Source of the DNA: Burkholderiaceae bacterium
Lineage (GTDB): Bacteria; Pseudomonadota; Gammaproteobacteria; Burkholderiales; Burkholderiaceae
DNA length: 33,604 nt
Direction of reading: 5' to 3'
NCBI GenBank assembly: GCA_028871175.1
Contig: JAGWNU010000022.1
Location: 1-33,604, forward strand
In this document: one piece after another, positions 1-8,641 of the stretch
How positions within the stretch are numbered: the stretch's first letter is position 1
How the letters are laid out: each line of letters starts with the position of its first letter
Translations under genes and position numbers: made by a program
Notes under the pieces: model-generated
Seen by the model: the letters and a program-made list of their open reading frames with translations, nothing else
The model's database searches: none
Told to the model about the DNA's origin: nothing

Positions 1-1229
<1,229 letters not shown>

Positions 1230-1255
1230 GCCAGCGGCTGCTTCCCTTCAAGCAC

Positions 1256-1282
1256 ACGGCCTGCGCCTTTCCCGCAGGCCGT
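1256..1282 (+). promoter_or_regulatory. Intercistronic hairpin between dctP and dctQ
   Basis: A perfect 10-bp inverted repeat (1256-1265 and 1273-1282) encloses a 7-nt loop and has no following U-tract. Such stems after a binding-protein gene usually protect its mRNA 3' end, so that receptor is made in excess over the membrane subunits. The structure is seen; the role is inferred. Confidence 0.5.
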
Positions 1283-1356
1283 GCGCCGGGCAGGCAGCCG
1301 GTGCAGACCGGCCTCGCCTGCCCACCTCCCATACCGCGTTCCCCTCCAGGTTGAGC

Positions 1357-1845
1357 ATGCAATCGATGTCTCTACTCAAGCGCACCAACGATGCGTTTGC
1401 GCTTCTGCTCACGGTTGTGGCGGCACTGTGCCTTGCCACGCTGACCGTGCTGGTCTTCTACGGCGTGATCATGCGCTACGTCTTCAACAACGCGCCCGAT
1501 TTCGTTGAACCGATCGCCCTTCTGATGGTGGTGGCGATTGCCATGTTCGGCGCGGCGCTCAAGGTGCGCGAGGGAGGCCATATCGGCCTGGACTCCTTTG
1601 TTGAGCGTCTGCCCCCCCGCGGCAAGCTGGCCGCGCACGTGTTGCAGAAGTTGTGCCTGATCGCCTTTGCGGTGGTCATCTTCATCGGTTGCTTCGATAT
1701 GGCGGAGACCACCTACGACGACCGCATTCCCATTCTCGGGCTGCCTGAAGCCGTGCGGTACTGGATTCCGATCGTCGCCAGTGTCGCCATTGTCCTGTTC
1801 GCCCTTGAGCGCCTGGTCGCGTTGTTCGCGAAAAAAGCAAGTTGA
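1357..1845 (+). CDS. dctQ: TRAP transporter small membrane subunit, DctQ family
   Basis: This is the small integral-membrane subunit that partners with DctM and docks the loaded receptor. The roughly 162 residues form four hydrophobic segments, starting near residues 15, 50, 90 and 125, as is usual for DctQ. The motif VIMRYVFNNAPDFVEPIA in the second quarter is a family hallmark (R-Y-x-F-N and a conserved E). The start could be TTG 1351, ATG 1357 or ATG 1366; an AGG at 1348-1350 sits best for ATG 1357. The stop is 6 bp before the dctM start, indicating coupled translation. Confidence 0.88.
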   Translation: MQSMSLLKRTNDAFALLLTVVAALCLATLTVLVFYGVIMRYVFNNAPDFVEPIALLMVVAIAMFGAALKVREGGHIGLDSFVERLPPRGKLAAHVLQKLCLIAFAVVIFIGCFDMAETTYDDRIPILGLPEAVRYWIPIVASVAIVLFALERLVALFAKKAS

Positions 1846-1851
1846 GTCGTC

Positions 1852-3204
1852 ATGGATCTCGCCATTCTTTCTGTCAGTTTTCTGGTGTTCCTGCTGTTGG
1901 GCGTGCCGGTTTCGTTCGCGCTCGGCCTGTCGTGCGTGCTGACCTACCTGCATGAAGGCCTGCCTGCGGCAACGGCCATGCAGTCGATGATTTCGGGGAT
2001 GAACGCCTTCTCGTTCCTCGCCGTGCCGTTCTTCATCCTGTCGGGCGAGCTGATGCTGCACGGCGGCATTGCCGACCGTATCCTGCGTTTCGCGCAGGCG
2101 CTGGTCGGACACTTCCGCGGCGGCCTGGGCATGGCCAACGTGGTGGCCTGCACGCTGTTCGGCGGCGTGTCGGGCTCGCCCACGGCTGATACGTCCGCCA
2201 TGGGCGGCGTCGTGATCCCGCTCATGAAGCGCGAGGGTTACAGCGCGGCCTATGCCGTGAACGTGACCACGCATGCCTCGCTGGCCGGCGCGCTGATGCC
2301 GACTTCCACCAATATGATCATCTACGCCTTTGCGGCGCAGGGCATCGTGGGCACGCTCAACGGCCAGCAGGTCAGCGGCGTGTCGATTGGCGACCTGCTC
2401 TTCTCCGGGCTGCTGCCGGTGCTGTGGGTGATGGGGTTCGTGCTGATCGCCGCCTACTGGCAGGCCAAGCGCTACGGCTTTCCGCGCCGCGCCGATGGGT
2501 CGACCGAGCTGCCGCCGTTTCCGGGATGGCTGGCCGTCGCGCGTGCCTTTGTCGGTGCGGTTCCGGGCTTGATGGTGATCGCGCTGATCCTGGTGTGCGT
2601 GGCCATGGGCATTGCCACCGCCACCGAAGCCGCCGCCATTGCCGTGGCGTATTCGCTGGGTCTCACGGTCCTCGTCTATCGCTCGATGAGCTGGCACAAG
2701 TTCAAGCGTGCGCTGGCGCATGCCGCCAAGACCACGGGCGTGGTGCTGCTGCTGATTGCCGTGTCGAACATGCTGCGCTTCCAGATGGCGTATCTGGAGA
2801 TCCCCGACGCGATCGAGCAGATGCTCACGCAGACGAGCGCCGCACCCTGGCTGATGCTGCTCTACATCAACATCCTGCAGGTGTTCCTGGGCACGTTTGT
2901 CGACATGGCGGCGCACATCCTGATCACCACGCCGCTGTTCCTGCCGCTGGCCATGCATTGCGGCGTCGGCCCGGTGCAGTTCGGGATCATGTTGCTGCTC
3001 AACTGCTCGCTGGGCCTCGTGCATCCGCCCATCGGCTCGGTGCAGTTTGTCGGCTGCGCCATCGGCGAAGTCTCCATCGGCGAGACCACCAAGATCGCCT
3101 GGCCTTACTACCTCGCGATCTTCAGCGCCATCAACGTCGTGACGTACATGCCTTTCTTTTCGACCTGGCTGCCCAGCCTGATCAGCGGGCATCCGGTGTA
3201 CTGA
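1852..3204 (+). CDS. dctM: TRAP transporter large permease subunit, DctM family
   Basis: This is the sodium-coupled transmembrane permease of the TRAP system. It has 450 residues, slightly longer than the common 425-435, with about twelve hydrophobic segments throughout. The signature GGVSGSPTADTSAMGGVVIP followed by GALMPTSTNMIIYAF corresponds to the conserved DctM helical-hairpin motif. The form with MPTSTN rather than IPPS is one I associate with uronate-type transporters, from memory. The second repeat carries the matching VHPPIGSVQFVG segment. It begins 6 bp after dctQ and ends 61 bp before the porin gene. Confidence 0.92.
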   Translation: MDLAILSVSFLVFLLLGVPVSFALGLSCVLTYLHEGLPAATAMQSMISGMNAFSFLAVPFFILSGELMLHGGIADRILRFAQALVGHFRGGLGMANVVACTLFGGVSGSPTADTSAMGGVVIPLMKREGYSAAYAVNVTTHASLAGALMPTSTNMIIYAFAAQGIVGTLNGQQVSGVSIGDLLFSGLLPVLWVMGFVLIAAYWQAKRYGFPRRADGSTELPPFPGWLAVARAFVGAVPGLMVIALILVCVAMGIATATEAAAIAVAYSLGLTVLVYRSMSWHKFKRALAHAAKTTGVVLLLIAVSNMLRFQMAYLEIPDAIEQMLTQTSAAPWLMLLYINILQVFLGTFVDMAAHILITTPLFLPLAMHCGVGPVQFGIMLLLNCSLGLVHPPIGSVQFVGCAIGEVSIGETTKIAWPYYLAIFSAINVVTYMPFFSTWLPSLISGHPVY

Positions 3205-3254
3205 GCCGCAATCCATTCACTGAATAACCAACAGGCAGCCTCGGCTGCAACACA

Positions 3255-3260
3255 AAGGAG
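3255..3260 (+). promoter_or_regulatory. Strong Shine-Dalgarno site of the porin gene
   Basis: An AAGGAGAAG stretch ends a few bases before ATG 3266. It is the clearest ribosome-binding site in the first 5 kb and fits a highly translated outer-membrane protein. Confidence 0.55.
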
Positions 3261-3265
3261 AAGTC

Positions 3266-4474
3266 ATGAAGAAGCAGGTAGCAATCGCGGCCGGCCTCGC
3301 CCTGATGGGCGCGGGGGCCGGATCCGCATACGCGCAGAGCAGCGTCACGCTGTACGGCAACATCGACGTGTCGATCGGATACCAAAGCAACCAGACGTCG
3401 GTGGGCTCGACCTCCAACGGCCACGCGGTCACGAAGATGAACTCGGGCATCTGGTCGGGCAGCCGCTTCGGCTTCAAGGGCAATGAAGACCTGGGTGGCG
3501 GCAACAGCGCCCAATTCGTGCTCGAGCAAGGCTTCAACGGCGACACCGGGGCGCAGTCGGTATCCGGGCTCATGTTCAACCGCCAAGCCTTCGTCGGACT
3601 GAGCAACCGCGATTACGGCGCCCTCACCGTCGGTCGGCAGTACACCGCGTACTTCTCGATCCTGGCCCCCTACAGCCCGATCAACTGGCTGACGGGCTTC
3701 TACGGCGCACACCCTGGCGACATCGATTCGTTCGACACGAACTATCGCGTGAACAATTCGGTCGTCTACACCTCGCCCACGCTCGGCGGCGTGACCGTCA
3801 GCGGCTCCTACGGCATGGGCGAAACGCCCGGAAGTTTCGGCAATGGCTCGACCTGGAGCCTGGCCACGCGTTATGCCGCGGGTTCGTTCGGCATCGGTGC
3901 CGGCTTCATGCGCGTCAACAATTCAGCGGTGGGCGGCGGCGCCTGGGGTACGAACTCGTCCCTGTCCAATGCAGGCAGCCAACCGGCCGTATCGGCCATC
4001 AACGCTGGCTATCAATTGGCGGCAGCGCAGCAGCGCTTTGCGGTGCTGAGCTCCTACACCTTCTCGCCCAGGTGGGATCTGTCGGTGTCGTACTCCAACG
4101 TCCAGTACATCCCGGGCGTGAACTCCAAGTTCGCCAACCAGGCGATCTTCAACACCGGCGGCGCGGTCCTGCACTACAAGGCCACGCCGACGCTGGACCT
4201 GGCCGCCGGCTACGCGTACACGCGGGCCAGCAAGGCAAACGGCATCAGCGACGCGGCGAGCTATCACCAGATCACGCTGTCGCAGTACTACAGCTTCTCC
4301 AAGCGCACCGGTCTGTACGTGCTCGAGGCTTACCAGCATGCCAACGGCAAGACGCTGTCGCCCACGGGCAGCATCATCGACGCCACGGCATCGATTGGCG
4401 ATGGCCAGAACGGCGCACCGTCGGCGACAGGGTCGCAGTTGGCCGTGGCTGTCGGCATGATCCATCGATTCTGA
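3266..4474 (+). CDS. Gram-negative trimeric porin (general porin family of beta- and gammaproteobacteria)
   Basis: This 402-residue outer-membrane beta-barrel begins with a signal peptide (MKKQVAIAAGLALMGAGAG, cleavage AYA-QS). The mature protein opens SSVTLYGNIDVSIGYQ, the standard first strand of Burkholderiaceae porins. GSRFGFKGNEDLGGGNSAQF and FNRQAFVGLSN are the usual second and third strands, and the chain ends with the C-terminal phenylalanine (MIHRF) recognised by the Bam assembly machinery. Its place just after dctPQM suggests it lets the TRAP substrate cross the outer membrane; that role is inferred. Generic porin function is certain, substrate preference is not. Confidence 0.93.
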   Translation: MKKQVAIAAGLALMGAGAGSAYAQSSVTLYGNIDVSIGYQSNQTSVGSTSNGHAVTKMNSGIWSGSRFGFKGNEDLGGGNSAQFVLEQGFNGDTGAQSVSGLMFNRQAFVGLSNRDYGALTVGRQYTAYFSILAPYSPINWLTGFYGAHPGDIDSFDTNYRVNNSVVYTSPTLGGVTVSGSYGMGETPGSFGNGSTWSLATRYAAGSFGIGAGFMRVNNSAVGGGAWGTNSSLSNAGSQPAVSAINAGYQLAAAQQRFAVLSSYTFSPRWDLSVSYSNVQYIPGVNSKFANQAIFNTGGAVLHYKATPTLDLAAGYAYTRASKANGISDAASYHQITLSQYYSFSKRTGLYVLEAYQHANGKTLSPTGSIIDATASIGDGQNGAPSATGSQLAVAVGMIHRF

Positions 4475-4529
4475 TCGAGCCATCCCGGGTCCGGCTGCTG
4501 CGCGAAAGCGGTGCCCGGGCCCGTCTCGA

Positions 4530-4558
4530 TTCAACTGCGCGGGGTTTGCCGCTATCAT
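4530..4558 (+). promoter_or_regulatory. Candidate sigma-70 promoter for the GntR regulator gene
   Basis: A good -10 hexamer TATCAT (4553-4558) lies 17 bp after a weak -35 TTCAAC (4530-4535), giving a leader of roughly 135 nt before ATG 4701. No strong operator-like dyad was seen nearby. Confidence 0.3.
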
Positions 4559-4700
4559 GGGTGCCCGCGCCGGCCCTGGTCTCTGACCGCATCGACATTC
4601 TCAGGCTGCGCCGTTGCGATCCCTTCCATTACCACCCGAACTTGTTGCGAGCTGTATGACTGCGCGCCCCTTTCCCTCGCCATCCCAGGGCGAGGCCACG

Positions 4701-5354
4701 ATGACCGCCTCCCGGCGCGTGTACCTCAGCCTGCGCGAGCGCATCGTCGAAATGGAACTGCTGCCTGGCACGCGCATCGTTGAAAAGGATCTTGCCGACG
4801 AATTCGGCACCAGCCGCACGCCCGTCCACGAAGCCGTGCAACGTCTGGCAGAAGAAGGATTGATCGACGTCCAGCCGCGCGTCGGCACGTTCGTCTCGCG
4901 CATTCCGCTCAGCACGCTGGAAGAGGCCATGCTCGTGCGCGGTGCACTGGAGGTCGCCATCATCGAAAAGGCCGCCGAGCGCATCACGCCCGAAGGCATC
5001 AAGAAGCTTAACGTCGTACTCGAACGGCAGGCCCAGTGCGTGCGCGAGAGCAACCGCCGCGGCTTTTTCCGCACGGATGAAGCCTTCCACGCCACGCTGG
5101 CCGAGCTGTCGGGCTATCCCGGCGTGTGGCAGATCATTCTTGAAGTCAAGACTCAGATCGACCGCTATCGCCTGCTGACGCTGCCGCTCGAGGGGCGCAT
5201 GACCGAAGTGCTCGCCGAGCACCGCGCCGTCATCGAAGCCCTGGCCTCGCGCAACCCGAAGGAAGCCGTGCAGGCCATGCGTGATCACCTCGACCACGTG
5301 TTGCCCGTGCTGGAAATCACCCGCCGGCTGCGTCCGGAGTACTTCGAGGTCTAG
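4701..5354 (+). CDS. GntR-family transcriptional regulator, FadR subfamily (FCD domain)
   Basis: This 217-residue DNA-binding regulator has an N-terminal winged helix (about residues 5-70; ELLPGTRIVEKDLADEFGTSRTPVHEAV is the GntR signature) and a C-terminal all-helical FCD ligand domain (about 80-205). The likely metal-binding residues of FCD are visible: D and H in DEAFHATL, H in LAEHRAVI and H in MRDHLDHV. Such regulators typically sense sugar acids or carboxylates, so control of the adjacent TRAP-porin genes is the natural inference. In-frame starts TTG 4614 and ATG 4656 exist. I chose ATG 4701 because GAGG lies 5 bp upstream and the length matches the family. Confidence 0.87.
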   Translation: MTASRRVYLSLRERIVEMELLPGTRIVEKDLADEFGTSRTPVHEAVQRLAEEGLIDVQPRVGTFVSRIPLSTLEEAMLVRGALEVAIIEKAAERITPEGIKKLNVVLERQAQCVRESNRRGFFRTDEAFHATLAELSGYPGVWQIILEVKTQIDRYRLLTLPLEGRMTEVLAEHRAVIEALASRNPKEAVQAMRDHLDHVLPVLEITRRLRPEYFEV

Positions 5355-5404
5355 CCCCCGCCGGCCGCCGCAGCGATCACGCTGCATTCGGCAGGCCGTT
5401 GCAG

Positions 5405-5440
5405 CAAAGAAAAAGCCCGCTTCTCGAGCGGGCTTCTTCG
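5405..5440 (-). terminator. Strong Rho-independent terminator of ggt, probably bidirectional
   Basis: A perfect 7-bp stem, AGCCCGC (5414-5420) with GCGGGCT (5428-5434), has a 7-nt loop. Read on the reverse strand it is followed by TTTTTCTTT, an excellent U-tract just after the ggt stop. On the forward strand TTCTTC follows, so it may also stop the GntR transcript. Confidence 0.8.
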
Positions 5441-5461
5441 CACGACGGGCCTTCAGGACGA

Positions 5462-7198
5462 TCAGAAACCGGCCGCCAGCCCCGTGTTGCGACGCGGATC
5501 GTTCGCGCCATAGAAGCGGTTGTTGCCGATTGGCTTGCCGCCGAGCGACGGTGCGCCCACGATGATCGCCGCCAGGTGGTTGGCAGGCTGCGGCGCGCCG
5601 AGGTTGTGACCCATGTCGGTCAGGATCTTGCGGGTATCCGGCGACAGGGCGTAGGGCTCGACGTTGGTCACGTCAGGCAGCCATTGCTGATGAAAGCGCG
5701 GCATATCCACGGCTTCCTGCACGTTCATGCCGTAGTCGATGGCGTTGATCATGGTCAGCATGACGGCCGTGATGATGCGGCTGCCGCCCGGCGTGCCCAA
5801 CACCATGACGGGCTTGCCCTCCTTGGTGACGATGGTCGGGCTCATCGACGACAGCGGACGCTTGCCCGGGGCGATCGAATTGGCTTCGCCCTGCACCAGG
5901 CCGTAGAGGTTCGGCACGCCGACCTTGGCCGTGAAGTCGTCCATCTCGTCGTTCAGCACCACGCCCGTCCTGGCGGCCATGACCTTCGCGCCAAACCAGT
6001 CGTTCAGGGTGTAGGTGACGGACACCGCGTTGCCGTACCTGTCGGCAATCGAGTAGTGCGTCGTGTTCGTTCCCTCATGCGGCTCGACGCCGGGCTTGAT
6101 GTCCTTCGACACACCGGCCTTCTTCGGGTCGATCACGGCGCGGATCTTGGCGGCGTAGTCCTTGCTCAGCAGGCGGTCCAGCGGGTTCTTCACGAAATCC
6201 GGGTCGCCCAGGTAGCTGTTGCGGTCCACGTAGGCGTGGCGCATGGCCTCGATCTGGTAATGCGTCGCCTGCGCCGAATGCCAGCCGAGTTCCTTGAGCG
6301 GATAGCCCTCGAGGATGTTCAGCATTTCGCAGATGATCACGCCGCCAGAGCTCGGGGGCGGCGCAGACACCACGTGATAGCCACGGTAATCGCACTCGAC
6401 CGGGGCCAGTTCGCGCGTCTTGTAGCTGACCAGGTCTTCCGGCGTGATCAGGCCACCACCGGCTTTGCTCGATGCAGCAATGGCCTGCCCGACCCAGCCC
6501 TTGTAGAAGCCGTCGGTGCCCTTGCTGCTGATCTCGCGCAGCGTCCTGGCCAGATCATGCTGCACCAGTTTCTCGCCCACCTGGAACGGCTGGCCCTTGT
6601 TCAAGAACACCGCGCCGGACGCTGCGTCCTCCTGGAAGTCCTTGGTCGAGGTGTGCAGCATGTCGACATCGCCCTGGTCCAGCGCGAACCCCTTCTCGGC
6701 CAGCTGAATGGCCGGCGCGATCAGCGCGGCGCGCTGCATGGTGCCGTACTTCTGGCGGGCGTATTCCATGCCCGATACGGTACCCGGCACGCCCACGGCG
6801 AGGTGGCCCTTGGTCGAAGCGCCCTTGATGACGTTGCCGTCCTTGTCCAGGTACATGTTGGCGGTGGCCGCCTTCGGTGCGACTTCACGGAAGTCGAGGA
6901 AGGTCTTGCGGCCGTCGGCCAGCTGGATGGTCATGAAACCACCGCCGCCGAGGTTGCCTGCCGCAGGGTAGACCACGGCCAGCGCGTAGCCGACGGCCAC
7001 GGCGGCATCCACCGCGTTGCCGCCGTGCTTGAGCACGTCCACCCCGACCATGGTGGCCAGGTGCTGCGCCGAGACGACCATTCCGTTCTCCGCCGCGACA
7101 GGCGCCACCGAGGCGGCCTGAGCGGGGGCGATGGTCGCGATGCTCACGGACGCGATTGCGGCGGCGATCCACCGCATGCCTGTTCTTGGATTCTGCAT
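5462..7198 (-). CDS. ggt: Gamma-glutamyltransferase (glutathione hydrolase), periplasmic
   Basis: This enzyme cleaves the gamma-glutamyl bond of glutathione and transfers or hydrolyses the glutamyl group. It is an N-terminal-nucleophile hydrolase that self-cleaves into two subunits. The 578-residue precursor has a signal peptide (cleavage near APAQA-AS). Thr379, the first Thr of TTHYS, is the autocleavage site and nucleophile; Arg104 in DFREVAP binds the glutamate carboxylate; PLSSMSPT and GTPGGSRII complete the active site. The length matches the E. coli enzyme. An AGGAG sits 6 bp before ATG. It lies 90 bp downstream of the lrp-type gene on the same strand and may be controlled by it. Confidence 0.96.
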   Translation of the reverse strand: MQNPRTGMRWIAAAIASVSIATIAPAQAASVAPVAAENGMVVSAQHLATMVGVDVLKHGGNAVDAAVAVGYALAVVYPAAGNLGGGGFMTIQLADGRKTFLDFREVAPKAATANMYLDKDGNVIKGASTKGHLAVGVPGTVSGMEYARQKYGTMQRAALIAPAIQLAEKGFALDQGDVDMLHTSTKDFQEDAASGAVFLNKGQPFQVGEKLVQHDLARTLREISSKGTDGFYKGWVGQAIAASSKAGGGLITPEDLVSYKTRELAPVECDYRGYHVVSAPPPSSGGVIICEMLNILEGYPLKELGWHSAQATHYQIEAMRHAYVDRNSYLGDPDFVKNPLDRLLSKDYAAKIRAVIDPKKAGVSKDIKPGVEPHEGTNTTHYSIADRYGNAVSVTYTLNDWFGAKVMAARTGVVLNDEMDDFTAKVGVPNLYGLVQGEANSIAPGKRPLSSMSPTIVTKEGKPVMVLGTPGGSRIITAVMLTMINAIDYGMNVQEAVDMPRFHQQWLPDVTNVEPYALSPDTRKILTDMGHNLGAPQPANHLAAIIVGAPSLGGKPIGNNRFYGANDPRRNTGLAAGF

Positions 7199-7213
7199 GG
7201 GAGCTCCTTTTGG

Positions 7214-7236
7214 GTACGCCAGTTGTGCCGGCGTAC
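7214..7236 (-). promoter_or_regulatory. Stem-loop in the ggt 5' leader
   Basis: An inverted repeat GTACGCC (7214-7220) / GGCGTAC (7230-7236) with a 9-nt spacer ends 16 bp upstream of the ggt start, next to its ribosome-binding site. It could be an operator or a leader hairpin. A -10-like TATAGT on the reverse strand lies further upstream near 7280. Confidence 0.3.
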
Positions 7237-7287
7237 GTGTTGTTGGCGCGCAAACGATATCAGGCGGTGCGCCAGGGCACTATAGCC

Positions 7288-7737
7288 TCATCCCCGTATT
7301 GACGGCGGTGCCCGGCGCCGCACCGGCTGGGCCTTGACGATGGCCGTGTTGGTTTCCGCGTGATCGGCCACGCGGTCGAGAATCTGATCGAGCTGGTCGA
7401 TCGAGCGCACGAACAGCCGCGCAATGAAGCAATCCTCGCCCGTGACCTTGTCGCATTCGCTGATCTGCGGGATGTCCTCGATCAGCTTCTGCACGATATG
7501 CAGCTTGCCCGGCATGGGCCGCACCCGCACGATGGCCTGCAGGGGATAGCCCAGCGCAACGGGGTCCAGGTCCACGGTGTACCGGCGGATCACGCCGCGC
7601 GCTTCCAGCCGTCGCAGCCGCTCCGAGACACTCGGCGACGACAGCCCCACCTGCTCCGCCAACTGCTTGAGCGAGATGCGGGAATCGGTCAGCAGCACAT
7701 CAAGCACGCGCTGATCCAGTTCATCTAGCGTACTCAT
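7288..7737 (-). CDS. Lrp/AsnC-family transcriptional regulator
   Basis: This 149-residue regulator has an N-terminal helix-turn-helix (LDELDQRVLDVLLTDSRISLKQLAEQVGLSSPSVSERLRRLEARGVI, about residues 3-50) and a C-terminal RAM ligand domain (about 65-140; the GEDCFIARLFV strand is typical). These proteins sense amino acids and form octamers. An ATG at 7755 is also in frame. I prefer ATG 7737 because GGAGG lies 5 bp upstream of it, between the two candidates. It is divergent from the broken EamA gene, its probable original target, and lies upstream of ggt on the same strand. Confidence 0.9.
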   Translation of the reverse strand: MSTLDELDQRVLDVLLTDSRISLKQLAEQVGLSSPSVSERLRRLEARGVIRRYTVDLDPVALGYPLQAIVRVRPMPGKLHIVQKLIEDIPQISECDKVTGEDCFIARLFVRSIDQLDQILDRVADHAETNTAIVKAQPVRRRAPPSIRG

Positions 7738-7852
7738 CGCACCTCCAGCGGGCATTTCGCCTTATTTTGTTAGTAATATCGCGCATTCTGCCTTACAAAA
7801 CCGATGGAAAACAGCCCGCCTGAATGCGATCCTTCTTGCATTCACACAATGG

Positions 7853-8164
7853 ATGGCTGACATGGACAACAAGACACGCGGCACGGTCGAGATGACCGCT
7901 GCCATGACGATTTCCGGAACGATCGGCTGGTTTGTCGTTCGCTCGGGCCAGCCAGTCATGGACGTGGTCTTCTGGCGATGCCTGTTCGGCGCCATTACGC
8001 TGCTCGTGGTGTGCGCCGCACTGGGACTGTTGCGCGGTGCCATGACGTGGCGGCGGGCGGGCATTGCCGCGCTTGGCGGTGTGGCCATCGTCATCAACTG
8101 GTTGCTGCTGTTCGCGGCGTATCCCTACCCGTTCCACAAAGGTGTTGGTTTTTGGGCTGATTAA
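7853..8164 (+). pseudogene. Truncated DMT/EamA-family transporter, 5' fragment
   Basis: The N-terminal 90 residues or so are typical of a drug/metabolite transporter permease: three hydrophobic helices, VVFWRCLFGAITLLVV, then GGVAIVINWLLLFAAY. Full-length members have about 290 residues and ten helices. After LLLFAAY, where the family continues into the fourth helix, the frame runs into unrelated sequence (PYPFHKGVGFWAD) and stops at 8162-8164. The break at about 8120-8125 coincides with the left inverted repeat of the element described at 8125-8463. I find no continuation of the gene to the right of the element, so this is a fragment and not a simple insertion. Starts ATG 7853 and ATG 7862 are both possible. 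Confidence 0.85.
8125..8149 (+). repeat. Left inverted-repeat arm of the 339-bp element
   Basis: This 25-bp arm pairs with 8439-8463 with a single mismatch (T8133). It starts within a few bases of the point where the EamA reading frame loses family similarity. Confidence 0.8.
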
Positions 8165-8168
8165 CGCC

Positions 8169-8206
8169 AAGACCCGCATCCCGTAAGGGATTGCGGGTCT
8201 TTTTCT
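8169..8206 (+). terminator. Rho-independent terminator inside the element
   Basis: The stem AGACCCGCA-TCCC / GGGATTGCGGGTCT (one bulge) has a GTAA loop and is followed by TTTTTCTT. It begins 5 bp after the stop of the truncated EamA frame and would end any transcript entering from the left. Confidence 0.75.
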
Positions 8207-8393
8207 TGCAGGAGATATTTCCGGGAGGTGGGGGTACAGGGTAAGCGCCTACCTCTGAAGGTCAGCTTGGCGAGCGGCACAGGCTTGAGGAGGGTGAGGC
8301 CCGGCTCGGCTGCAAAACCCGGTACTTTGGGCCTTTTAGCGGTTAGGGCCCTTTGGCGGGGGCCTTCGCGGACTTTCCGCGCACATAAAGAAA

Positions 8394-8425
8394 CGAGCCT
8401 CTGTAGAGGCTCGCTGTAATTACAG
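8394..8425. repeat. Perfect 8-bp hairpin followed by a 12-bp palindrome
   Basis: CGAGCCTC (8394-8401) pairs with GAGGCTCG (8406-8413) over a TGTA loop. It is followed directly by the palindrome CTGTAATTACAG (8414-8425). The pair lies 14 bp inside the right inverted-repeat arm. The arrangement suggests a protein-binding or processing site near the element end. Confidence 0.65.
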
Positions 8426-8438
8426 ACACGGCAGGTTT

Positions 8439-8463
8439 ACCAACACCTTTGTGGTACGGGTAG
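8439..8463 (-). repeat. Right inverted-repeat arm of the 339-bp element
   Basis: Reverse-complement copy of 8125-8149. The sequence beyond it, 8464-8641, is also non-coding and contains a T-rich run (about 8480-8492). I see no gene, tRNA or resumed EamA frame there; it must hold the promoter of the following gene. Confidence 0.8.
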
Positions 8464-8641
8464 CAACTGAGCGCGGGTTTTTCTTTTTTTTCACGGCCGT
8501 CATGCACCGACGGCGCAAGCGATACGTCAGCGAGTGGCGTCTAGTGCTCTTCAGTTTTTCGCCAGCGCGCCGTTGTGGAAGGGATCGAAGCGTGTAGTCT
8601 GCGCATTCTGATGCCGTCGCTGACCAAGCAAGCGTACCCCG

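Larger units (their letters stand above)
8125..8463. mobile_element. 339-bp non-coding segment bounded by 25-bp inverted repeats
   Basis: The left arm (8125-8149, beginning CTACCCGTTCC) and right arm (8439-8463, ending GGTACGGGTAG) are inverse copies matching at 24 of 25 positions; the core is CCACAAAGGTGTTGGT. Between them there is no convincing reading frame but several hairpins: a terminator, an imperfect palindrome GGTAAGCGCCTACC near 8240, GGGCC-containing stems around 8330-8365, a perfect 8-bp stem with TGTA loop, and a 12-bp palindrome. No target duplication is visible immediately outside the arms. A MITE-like element, an attachment-site remnant of an excised element, or the origin region of a single-stranded phage satellite are the options I can name; none is proven. 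Confidence 0.5.

Noticed and set aside
1372-3216. 614-codon reverse-strand open frame opposite dctQM
   Set aside because: Its composition is rich in His, Arg, Gln and Asp, as expected for the antisense of a GC-rich gene, and it has no domain pattern; the forward genes are certain. The same holds for the long frames opposite ggt (5399-7285), the GGDEF-EAL gene (8711-11350), the efflux genes (16296-18071, 17938-19875, 20119-21105, 21165-23765), otsA (26286-28007) and fadH (29421-31307).
7738-7852. Lrp-binding box in the divergent lrp-EamA gap
   Set aside because: The gap is AT-rich with partial TTAGTAATAT-like matches and a repeated GCCTTA, but no dyad clear enough to call.
8125-8463. Retron non-coding RNA (inverted repeats flanking structured sequence)
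   Set aside because: The layout is superficially similar, but no reverse transcriptase or retron effector gene lies on either side; the neighbours are an EamA fragment and a cyclic-di-GMP protein.
8125-8463. Pair of dif-like XerCD sites of an integrated filamentous phage
   Set aside because: The arms do not resemble the AT-rich dif consensus and no phage gene is present; kept only as one possible origin of the element.
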